The position numbers and the translations under genes were made by a program. The notes beneath the pieces are model-generated. The model was not told the origin of the DNA. It made no database searches and saw only the letters and a list, made by a program, of their open reading frames with translations. Below, in pieces: positions 16,649-24,200 of a stretch of DNA of 31,503 nucleotides; position 1 is the stretch's first letter; each line of letters opens with the position of its first letter. Source of the stretch: Bacteroidales bacterium UBA1187 (GTDB taxonomy: Bacteria; Bacteroidota; Bacteroidia; Bacteroidales; Paludibacteraceae); NCBI GenBank assembly GCA_002309835.1, contig DBYL01000002.1:19099-50601 (forward strand). The letters run 5' to 3'.

Positions 16649-17609
16649 AAAAACGTGTTCCCGGTAAGCACGAGAACGAATCTATAATTCCTACTACCTG
16701 TGCGCCATCCATTACCACCAAGGTGTGGATCGAATAATGGTTCATCGTCTCACCCGCCTCCACGATTTTCGCATCTTTGCTGATCGTCTTCGGGTTCTTG
16801 GACATGATTTCTGCCACCGGCGTATCAAAGAAGGCTTGTCCCAGACGTTGCATCGCGCGACGGATATCACCATCGGTGATTACACCCACAAGCGTCTCCT
16901 TCTCCACTACCAATCCTACGCCTAACTTACCATTCGTCACAATCTCAATCGCCTCGGCTAACTTCGTCGTCGGAGTCAGGAACGGCAGATTCTCTGTGAA
17001 CATCACTTCCTCTACTTTCGCCAACAACTTACGTCCGAGGTCTCCGCCAGGATGAAGTCTCGCGAAGTCCGTTGGTTGGAAATGTTTCGCTTCGATGAGT
17101 GCGCAAGCCAGTGCATCTCCCAACGCCAGCGTAGCAGTCGTCGAAGCCGTCGGAATAAGGTTCAACGGATCGGCTTCATGCTCCACAGCGATATTCAGAT
17201 GAATATCCGAATAACGGGCTAACAACGAATCGTCATGACCGGTAAAGCCGATAATGGTTATACCTTTGGCTTGTATCAACGGCAAGAACCGCAGCAGTTC
17301 TTCCGTGGCGCCCGAATACGAGATGGCCAGTACCAGGTCGTTCTCCGTCAGCATGCCTAAGTCTCCGTGATAAGCATCCAGCGGATTGAGGAAGAAAGCC
17401 GGTGTACCGGTGGAAGCCAGCGTAGCTGCGATCTTCGAACCTATATGTCCACTCTTGCCGACACCCGTCACCACAATCTTTCCTTTGCAGTCACGGATAG
17501 CCTCTACGGCTCGCACAAAACTCTCGTCTAAACGGGACTCTAATGCCTCGATAGCCTTCGCTTCGCATTGCAAGCACTCCGTTGCTTTTTCTATAATGTC
17601 CTTATTCAT
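16641..17609 (-). CDS. kdsD: D-arabinose-5-phosphate isomerase KdsD/KpsF/GutQ family
   Basis: This enzyme interconverts ribulose-5-phosphate and arabinose-5-phosphate, the first committed precursor of Kdo. The product is 322 residues. An SIS domain (about 30-165) has GVGKSGHIGSKIAATLASTG and AISYSGATEELL, and His186 lies in the conserved LHPGGDLGRKL. Two CBS domains follow (about 203-260 and 267-315; VGVITDGDIRRAM, HTLVVMDGAQVVGIID). The last CBS normally ends in a short helix of the HDLL type. Here it ends SFSCLPGTRFYH, so the C-terminus looks replaced and runs into the junction repeat. The start overlaps the GT4 stop as ATGA; kdsC follows 5 bases after the stop. Confidence 0.92.
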   Translation of the reverse strand: MNKDIIEKATECLQCEAKAIEALESRLDESFVRAVEAIRDCKGKIVVTGVGKSGHIGSKIAATLASTGTPAFFLNPLDAYHGDLGMLTENDLVLAISYSGATEELLRFLPLIQAKGITIIGFTGHDDSLLARYSDIHLNIAVEHEADPLNLIPTASTTATLALGDALACALIEAKHFQPTDFARLHPGGDLGRKLLAKVEEVMFTENLPFLTPTTKLAEAIEIVTNGKLGVGLVVEKETLVGVITDGDIRRAMQRLGQAFFDTPVAEIMSKNPKTISKDAKIVEAGETMNHYSIHTLVVMDGAQVVGIIDSFSCLPGTRFYH

Positions 17610-18727
17610 AATTCTTCAAATGCTTTCGTCATCTTCGACCATTCGTATTTGGTCTTCTCTTTTTGCAGATAGGCGGTGTACGCTTTCTGTCGCTTGTTTT
17701 GGAAGTAATCGAGCAGGTCCTCCGCGATAGCCTCAGCAGTGGGTGCACACGCGTAGCCCATTTGATGGTCATGTACGATTTCTCCGAGGCCACCTACATT
17801 GGTCACCAACATCGGCTTCTCGAAATGGAACGCCACCTGCGTCACGCCGCTCTGCGTGGCTGTCTTATAGGGTTGTACGATTAAGTCTGCCGCACCGAAA
17901 TACTTGCGCAAGTCTCCATCGGGCACGAACTCATTCTTTACAATCACGCGGTCCTCTAATCCGTTGGCGGCTATCTGCTGACGGTATTTGTCTTCGTCTT
18001 CATAAAACTCACCGGCAATGATCAACTGCAAGTTCGGCAGCTGGTCTTTGACCTTTCCAAAAGCATCCAACAGCAGGTCCAAACCCTTGTATGCCCGTAC
18101 AAGTCCGAAGAAAAGCATATAATCTTTCTCCTCCGAAAGGGCTAAGGCCTTGCAGGCATCTTTCTTTGTCATCCGCTCGCCGTAATGGTCGTATATCGGG
18201 TGAGGAGAGAAAGCCTTCGGCTTGCCCACTTTGTCCAGACGATCAATATCATTGACTACGCTCTCGCTCAAAGCTACGAAGCCGTCTTGCGACTTGACGA
18301 ACGAAGGCGCAAAGAGTTTGTCGAGGATGTTCGGCTCATGCGGGATCATGTTATGCACGAGTGCGATGCAACGCGTCTTACCGTTGCGCTTCGCGATGCG
18401 TGAAACGCACGCGTAAGCAGGAGCGAAGAAAGACATCCAATAGCAACAAATAAGCATATCCGGTGCTGCCTTGCGAATCGCGCGGCCCACGCGCAGCCAG
18501 TTGAACGGATTGCAAGAGTTGAGTTCACGACGAATGAGCAGATCACTCGGTGCTGGTTCAGACGTATATTGTGTCTTACCCGGGAAGAGGAACGAAGGAT
18601 ATTGAAGGGTGAAGGTCCATAGTTCGACCTCATGTCCTTCGGACATAAACTGCCGTGCGAGGCGTTCGTTGAACGTCGCTAACCCGCCTCTATACGGCCA
18701 TGCGGTACCTAACACGATTACCTTCAT
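17606..18727 (-). CDS. Glycosyltransferase family 4 (GT-B)
   Basis: The product is 373 residues. It begins MKVIVLGTAWPYRGGLATFN, with the acceptor-side GG motif, and has a second domain with FFGLVRAYKGLDLLLDAF, LQLIIAGEFYEDEDKYR and QPYKTATQSGVTQVAFHFEK. The TATQSGVTQ segment is the donor-phosphate region typical of a GT4 group common in Bacteroidota. It sits between ispD and kdsD with four-base overlaps on both sides. A role in LPS or lipid-linked glycan synthesis follows from the Kdo genes beside it, but the sugar is unknown. Confidence 0.88.
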   Translation of the reverse strand: MKVIVLGTAWPYRGGLATFNERLARQFMSEGHEVELWTFTLQYPSFLFPGKTQYTSEPAPSDLLIRRELNSCNPFNWLRVGRAIRKAAPDMLICCYWMSFFAPAYACVSRIAKRNGKTRCIALVHNMIPHEPNILDKLFAPSFVKSQDGFVALSESVVNDIDRLDKVGKPKAFSPHPIYDHYGERMTKKDACKALALSEEKDYMLFFGLVRAYKGLDLLLDAFGKVKDQLPNLQLIIAGEFYEDEDKYRQQIAANGLEDRVIVKNEFVPDGDLRKYFGAADLIVQPYKTATQSGVTQVAFHFEKPMLVTNVGGLGEIVHDHQMGYACAPTAEAIAEDLLDYFQNKRQKAYTAYLQKEKTKYEWSKMTKAFEEL

Positions 18728-19425
18728 AGGTCTTCCTTATACGTGATTTTCTTATTTGCTTCTTCGCCTTCGACGATAAATACCTCTACATCGGGGTTGT
18801 ACTTCATCAGAATTCCCACATCATCGGTCACCTCTATATGCCCTTTCTGTATTGCACGCATATAAGCCGGACTGATTGTCAGATAATGGAAAGCCTGCGG
18901 TGTCTGCGCACGCATATACTCGTCCCGCGAAGGAATACTCTCCACTTTCTTTTCGCCTTTCACCTTTACCCCTTCACCTTTAAGCTTATACAAGGTGTCC
19001 GTTACGGGCACGGCTACCGTCACCGCCAGATGAGTCTTCAGCGCATCGCCTACGTGTTTCAATGTCTCTTGCGAGACAAACGGACGCGCAGCGTCATGGA
19101 ACCAATAGAAGGTGTCCGGATCTTTCTTATCTTCCTTCAGATAGATACTTATCGCGTTCCACGAACTCTCCCATCGCTCACTTCCGCCACTAATCAGGTG
19201 TCTTACCTTACGCCAGCCGTTCTTCTCTATCAATGCCTGTGCTTCTACCATCCACTCGGGGTGCATCACCACCACTATCTCATGGATATAATGGCATTGC
19301 TCAAACGCATCTACCGAATGCTCCAACACTGATCGTCCATCCGCTAAAGGCAAGAACTGCTTCGGTGTCTCGCCACCTACTCTACTTCCCGTTCCGCCTG
19401 CTAATATAAATGCGATATTTCTCAT
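18724..19425 (-). CDS. ispD: 2-C-methyl-D-erythritol 4-phosphate cytidylyltransferase IspD
   Basis: IspD makes CDP-methylerythritol in the MEP isoprenoid pathway. The 233-residue product has the nucleotide-binding loop LAGGTGSRVGGETPKQFLPL (Arg14, Lys22), HDAARPFVS (110-118), the VPVTDT segment, QTPQAF and VTDDVG (189-194). Between VTDT and QTPQ it carries a Lys/Gly/Glu-rich insertion (LKGEGVKVKGEK, about 148-159) that is some 6 residues longer than in the E. coli protein and is encoded by five tandem heptamers. Related enzymes make CDP-ribitol, but the TarJ-type partner is missing, so IspD is preferred. The stop overlaps the next gene as ATGA; the start lies at the end of a three-unit heptamer array. 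Confidence 0.87.
   Translation of the reverse strand: MRNIAFILAGGTGSRVGGETPKQFLPLADGRSVLEHSVDAFEQCHYIHEIVVVMHPEWMVEAQALIEKNGWRKVRHLISGGSERWESSWNAISIYLKEDKKDPDTFYWFHDAARPFVSQETLKHVGDALKTHLAVTVAVPVTDTLYKLKGEGVKVKGEKKVESIPSRDEYMRAQTPQAFHYLTISPAYMRAIQKGHIEVTDDVGILMKYNPDVEVFIVEGEEANKKITYKEDL
18949..18983 (-). repeat. Five tandem heptamers translated inside ispD
   Basis: On the minus strand the units read TTAAAGG, TGAAGGG, GTAAAGG, TGAAAGG and CGAAAAG, 35 bases in constant phase. Three of the units (TTAAAGG, TGAAGGG, TGAAAGG) occur identically in the intergenic arrays at 1000-1048 and 2445-2493 on the other strand. They encode LKGEGVKVKGEK in the loop before QTPQ. Confidence 0.88.
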
Positions 19426-19444
19426 TCTTCAATCTTTAATCTTC
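19424..19444 (-). repeat. Three tandem heptamers bridging thiL stop and ispD start
   Basis: On the minus strand GAAGATT, AAAGATT and GAAGAAT follow in constant phase, then G. The thiL stop TAA (19438-19436) lies across the first unit boundary, and the ispD ATG (19425-19423) lies at the array end. The whole 10-base gap between the genes is thus repeat sequence. Confidence 0.7.
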
Positions 19445-20488
19445 AAAGGCGTTCCATCCTTGCGCTTTGAGCGCCAGCTCTTCTCCGTTGCGGCCGATGA
19501 GGTTACATCCGTATTCGGGTTTGGTGATATGTCCGATAATATATACGTCTTCCACAGGAATCAACTTCTCATAGTCATCCAGCGAACAGGTAAAGAGCAG
19601 TTCATAATCCTCACCGCCGTTCAATGCACAAGTAACGATATTGAGGTTCATCTCCTCCGCCAATGCCGCAGCCTGGAAGTCAATCGGTAGCTTATCCTCA
19701 TAGACGCAGCAACCTACCTTCGACTGACTGCATATATGCAGCAATTCGGACGATAGTCCGTCACTCACATCCATCATCGCCGTCGGTTTGATACCCGCCT
19801 TACGCAGGCTCTCGATAATATCTCTTCTCGCCTCGGGTTTGAGTTGGCGTTCGAGCAAATACTCACGTCCTTCGAAAGCAGGGATAGACTCCCCTCCTTT
19901 CAGGGAGGGGTTGGGGGTAGGCCCACTCATCACTATTCGCTCGCGCTCTAAGAGTTGCAGACCCATATACGCTGTACCGAGGTTACCGCTCACGCAAATC
20001 AGGTCGTTGAGTTTGGCTCCATCACGATATACTATATCTTTCGCCGCGGCTGTACCCAGACAGGTGATCGAGATTGTCAGGCCCGTCATCGACGCACAGG
20101 TGTCACCACCCACGAGGTCCACATTATAGCGCTCGCACGCCAGACGAATACCGGCATACAACTCTTCTATATCTTCTATCGAGAAACGCTTGCTGATGCC
20201 GAGGCTCACTGTGATCTGGGTCGGCGTGCCGTTCATCGCGTATATATCCGAGAAATTGACGATCGCTGCCTTATAACCAAGGTGCTTGAGGGGCACGTAC
20301 TCCAGATTGAAATGGATTCCCTCGAGCAGCATATCCGTCGTCATCAGCACTTTCTTGCTGCCAAAATCCATCACCGCACAGTCATCGCCTACACCTTTCT
20401 TCGTGGACGGTTGTACAGCCTTGAGGTCCTTGGTGAGATGTTTTATCAGTCCAAACTCACCCATTGTCGATATTTCCGTTCTTGCCAT
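19436..20488 (-). CDS. thiL: Thiamine-monophosphate kinase ThiL
   Basis: ThiL phosphorylates thiamine monophosphate to thiamine diphosphate with ATP. The product is 350 residues with the AIR-synthase-like fold. The N-terminal EFGLIKHL, KKGVGDDCAVMD and TTDMLLEGIHF (metal and nucleotide sites), NFSDIYAMNGTP, LVGGDTCAS and MMDVSDGLSSELLHI are all family hallmarks, as is LNGGEDYELLFT near the C-terminus. A loop at 188-201 (GPTPNPSLKGGES) is encoded by a palindromic repeat. The start at 20488 fits a promoter whose -7 element ends about 21 bases upstream. No thiamine-pyrophosphate riboswitch is visible in the short leader. It opens a minus-strand unit with ispD, a GT4, kdsD and kdsC. Confidence 0.94.
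   Translation of the reverse strand: MARTEISTMGEFGLIKHLTKDLKAVQPSTKKGVGDDCAVMDFGSKKVLMTTDMLLEGIHFNLEYVPLKHLGYKAAIVNFSDIYAMNGTPTQITVSLGISKRFSIEDIEELYAGIRLACERYNVDLVGGDTCASMTGLTISITCLGTAAAKDIVYRDGAKLNDLICVSGNLGTAYMGLQLLERERIVMSGPTPNPSLKGGESIPAFEGREYLLERQLKPEARRDIIESLRKAGIKPTAMMDVSDGLSSELLHICSQSKVGCCVYEDKLPIDFQAAALAEEMNLNIVTCALNGGEDYELLFTCSLDDYEKLIPVEDVYIIGHITKPEYGCNLIGRNGEELALKAQGWNAFED
19891..19910. repeat. Palindromic repeat translated inside thiL
   Basis: CCCCTCC (19891-19897) and GGAGGGG (19904-19910) form a perfect 7-base-pair stem with a TTTCAG loop, followed by TTGGGGGTAGG. Read on the minus strand it encodes PTPNPSLKGG. As I recall, this G-rich palindromic element with the peptide NPSLKGG recurs in many Bacteroidota genomes, mostly between genes; here it is in frame in a conserved enzyme. 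Confidence 0.75.
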
Positions 20489-20508
20489 AGTACACCTAAT
20501 TTAGCGCA

Positions 20509-20539
20509 CAAAGGTATTAAAAATATCTGAAAGGCAAAA
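20509..20539 (-). promoter_or_regulatory. Bacteroidota-type promoter of thiL
   Basis: On the minus strand TACCTTTG (20516-20509) matches the -7 consensus TAnnTTTG. TTTTG (20539-20535) lies 18 bases upstream as a -33 element. The -33 lies inside a perfect palindrome, AAAGGC-AAAA-GCCTTT (20530-20545), a possible operator. The predicted leader is only about 14 bases. Confidence 0.75.
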
Positions 20540-20598
20540 GCCTTTATCGCAAAAAAAATTGAAATGCATACTTTTTTCGCCATAAAACGCGTACGCGC

Positions 20599-20629
20599 TT
20601 GCACAAATCAAAAAAATATTGTACCTTTG
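20599..20629 (+). promoter_or_regulatory. Bacteroidota-type promoter of ruvA-sprA
   Basis: TACCTTTG (20622-20629) matches the -7 consensus, and TTG (20599-20601) lies 20 bases upstream as the -33 element, with an A-rich spacer. A start near 20636 leaves a leader of about 20 bases before the ruvA ATG at 20657. It is the only promoter-like site seen ahead of ruvA, sprA and the kinase gene. Confidence 0.75.
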
Positions 20630-20656
20630 CGCGCTAAATTGGCTTATTGTGTGCAT

Positions 20657-21271
20657 ATGATTGAATATATTAAAGGAATATTGACGGAATTAAACCCCAC
20701 GGAAGCAGTCGTAGAAGCGGCTGGCGTAGGGTATCTGCTTGCGATTACGCTGCCCACTTATTCGGCGCTCGTAGGCAGCGAGGACAAAGAAGTGAAACTC
20801 TTCACCACAGAGATCATCCGCGAGGACACGCATGAGATCTACGGGTTCTTTGAGCGCAAAGAGCGTCAGCTCTTCGATATGCTGATGACTGTCAGCGGCG
20901 TAGGTGCTTCTACGGCGCGCATGATCATGAGTGCCTTCCAGGCAGAAGAGTTACGTATGCTTATCGCTACCGGTAATGCCAAAGGGATGGCGAAAGTGAA
21001 AGGCCTCGGACCGAAGACGGCGCAACGCATCATCGTGGACCTCAAGGATAAGGTGATCAAGCTTGACCTGGGCGGTGACCCGACGGAGTTGTTTGCGAAT
21101 GAAGGCATGAATGATTTAATGAATGAAGGAGTTCGTGCCGAGGCAATAAGTGCGCTCACCATGCTCGGCTTCGCAGCTGCAGCCAGTGGTAAAGCCGTAG
21201 ATAAGATTTTGAAAGCGGAGCCGACACTGAGTGTGGAAGCCGTGATTCGCAAAGCGCTGACGATGCTATAA
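20657..21271 (+). CDS. ruvA: Holliday junction branch migration protein RuvA
   Basis: RuvA binds four-way junctions and loads the RuvB motor. The product is 204 residues, the usual size. It starts MIEYIKGILTELNPTEAVVE (OB-fold domain I), and domain II has two helix-hairpin-helix motifs, VSGVGASTARMIMSAF and VKGLGPKTAQRIIVDLKDK. The C-terminal three-helix RuvB-binding domain begins around EAISALTMLGF. The start at 20657 is preferred to the in-frame ATG at 20564, because the latter lies upstream of the promoter. sprA follows 9 bases after the stop; the ruvA-sprA order is found in other Bacteroidota, including Flavobacterium johnsoniae. Confidence 0.95.
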   Translation: MIEYIKGILTELNPTEAVVEAAGVGYLLAITLPTYSALVGSEDKEVKLFTTEIIREDTHEIYGFFERKERQLFDMLMTVSGVGASTARMIMSAFQAEELRMLIATGNAKGMAKVKGLGPKTAQRIIVDLKDKVIKLDLGGDPTELFANEGMNDLMNEGVRAEAISALTMLGFAAAASGKAVDKILKAEPTLSVEAVIRKALTML

Positions 21272-21280
21272 TAAGATTTT

Positions 21281-24200
21281 TTGCTAAAACGCAATCTATA
21301 CATATTACTTCTATTGCTGTTACTGCTGCCGCTCACCGCGGTAGCCCAAGAGAAGCTTGCCCGGCCGAAGACACTGAAGGAGTTGGTTGCCGAAGAGAAG
21401 GCTGTCAAAGAGGCGGAGAAAAAGGCAAGGGCGGAAGAGAAAGCGCGGCAGGAGGCGGAGCGCAAAGCGCGCGAAGAACGACAGGCTGCAGCCAAAGCCC
21501 GTGCCGAAGCCGCAGCTAACGGAGAAGTTACTCCAGAGCAAGCTGCGCACTTTGTCACACTTACCGACAGTGCCCTTTGGGCACCGACGAACGTGAAGCA
21601 ACTCGGTGCGCAGAACTATGGCGAGTTGACGAGACCGGTGTCCTCTCTTGACCTGCAGGATCCGGATAACATCACCACGACTGTAGAGTATCAACCGGAG
21701 ACAGGTACTTACGTCATTCGTACGCGCATAGGCGACACGGATATCACGACGCCTTATCTGCTGACGCAAGACGAATATAACCAATTCGCTGAGCGCCAGA
21801 TCATGCATAAATACTGGCAGCAGAAGATCGGAGAAGTCGAGCATAATAACGAGAAGAAATTCGACATCACCGACATGAAGTTTAACATTGGTCCGGCAGA
21901 TAAAGTGTTCGGTCCAGGTGGTGTACAACTGAAGATGCAAGGTTCGGCAGAGCTGTTGTTCGGATTCAAGCACCAATATATCGCCAACCCTTCGCTTACT
22001 GTACGCGCGCGCAACAATAACATCTTCGATTTTGACGAGAAGATCCAAGCGAGCATACAAGGTAAAGTAGGACAGAAGCTCAATTTCAACCTCTCCTACA
22101 ACACCGAAGCTTCGTTCTCCTTTGACCAGCAAAATCTGAAGTTGAACTACAAAGGCGAAGAGGATGACATCATTCAGTCTATCGAAGCCGGTAACGTATC
22201 TATGGACCTGCCGTCTTCTCTTATCCGCGGCAGTAAGGCGCTCTTCGGTATCAAGGCGAACCTGAAGTTCGGTAAACTCAAGATCCAGGCCCTCATCTCG
22301 CAGCAGAACAGCGAAGCGCAGACCGTCAGCAGTAAGGGTGGCGCACAGATGACGAACTTCGACCTATCGGGTGATAACTACGATGAGAACCGCCATTTCT
22401 TCCTCTCGCATTTCTTCCGTGACAACTACGAGACGGCGATGAGTTCCGTTCCGTACGTCGCCAGCGGAGTGACGATCAATAAGATTGAGGTTTGGATCAC
22501 CAATAAGCGTGGACAATTTGACCAAGCGCGTAATATCGTGGCTTTCGTGGACCTCGGTGAGAACAGCAAACACACCAATATCAGCGCGTGGGACAAGTCT
22601 GCTTCTGCAGCTCCGGATAACAGTGCGAACACGCTTTACGAGACTGTCAAGACGACACCTTTCCGCGACCTGCAACAGACGAGTACCGCGCTTGACGGAC
22701 TCAACGGGATGGAAGGAGGCGTGGACTTTGAGAAGATTGAATCCGCACGACTGCTCTCCAGCAGCGAGTACACCCTCAATAGTGCGTTAGGATATATCTC
22801 TTTGAAATCGGCGCTGAACCAAGACGAAGTGCTCGCCGTGGCGTACGAATATACGTATAACGGCAAGGTTTATCAGGTCGGTGAGTTCTCTACGGACGGT
22901 AACGAAGAACTGCGTGCGCCGAATGCTTTGGCCCTTAAGATGTTGAAATCCAGCGCCAACGCACCGAGTAAGAAGAACCGCGGCACATGGGACCTGATGA
23001 TGAAAAACATCTATTCCCTCGGTGCCACGAGTATCAACAAGGAGAAATTTGAGCTCTATGTCACCTATCGTAACGACTCCGTCGGAACAGACATGCAATA
23101 CCTCAACGAAGGTCCTATCAACGGAAAACAACTCATCCGCGTCATGGATCTCGACCGCCTCGACCAGACGAATAATGCTTCGCCTGACGGACGATTCGAT
23201 TTCCTCGAAGGACTGACGGTATATGCTTCGGGCGGTAAGATTATCTTCCCTGTGCTGGAGCCTTTCGGCAGCCACTTGGCGAAGGCGTTGAATAACGACC
23301 CGCAGTTAGTTGCCAAATACTGCTTCCCGGAGCTCTACGACTCCACCCTCGTCGTGGCGCAAGAGTTAAGCGAGAAGAATAAATTCCGTCTCACCGGTAA
23401 ATACAAAGGCACCAACAGCAGCGAGATTCGCCTCGGTGCGATGAATGTGCCGCGCGGTTCAGTTACCGTCACCGCCGGTGGTGCTACGCTCATTGAGAAC
23501 GTCGATTACACGGTGGACTACACCATGGGAACGGTAACGATCCTCAACACCTCCATCATCGAGTCCGGCACCAACGTAGATGTCAAACTCGAGAACCAGA
23601 GTACCTTCTCCATGCAGCGTAAGTCGCTCTTCGGCGCGCACCTCGAATATGAGTTCAGCAAGGATCTTGTACTGGGCGGTACAATCATGCACTTGCGCGA
23701 GCGTCCGCTCACGACGAAAGTGAACACGGGCTCTGAGCCTCTGGCGAACACGATCTGGGGTGTGAACGGTAGTTGGAAGACGGAGATGCAGTGGTTGACC
23801 AACGCCATCGATAAGATTCCGTGGATCAACGCTACCGCACCTTCTACGTTCTCCATCAGCGCGGAGTTTGCCCACCTCATCCCGGGTCACACACGTGACG
23901 TCGGTTCGGTCGGTACAGCGTACATTGACGATTTTGAGAATACGACGACGAATATTGATGTCCATTACCCTACTTATTGGTTCTTGGCCTCTACGCCGTC
24001 TTCGTTCTCGGAGTCTCGTTCGTACGATGTATCGTATAATAAGAACCGTGCACACTTGGCTTGGTACACCGTAGATCCTATTTTCGGTTACCCGCAGACG
24101 AACACGCCTGCGCATATACGCAACGACTTGGCGGCACTCAGCGACCATCGTACCCGTATTGTGTATCAAGACGAGATCTATCCGAATCGTCAGGAGGCCA

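Larger units (their letters stand above)
20496..20642. repeat. Inverted 21-base arms between thiL and ruvA
   Basis: The left arm (20496-20516) read on the minus strand and the right arm (20622-20642) read on the plus strand agree at 19 of 21 positions. Both begin with TACCTTTG and continue through GCGCTAAATT. Each arm holds the -7 element and the expected transcript start of one of the two divergent genes. Confidence 0.85.

Noticed and set aside
16636..16671. Twelve-residue longer KdsC start
   Set aside because: It would overlap kdsD and translate the junction repeat; the family starts a few residues before the DxDG motif, as from 16635.
20564..20656. Longer N-terminus of RuvA from the ATG at 20564
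   Set aside because: It would start upstream of the promoter -33/-7 elements, and RuvA proteins begin with the MIEYIKG-type segment found at 20657.
20489..20656. Thiamine-pyrophosphate riboswitch ahead of thiL
   Set aside because: The predicted leader is about 14 bases, and none of the conserved THI-box words is present.
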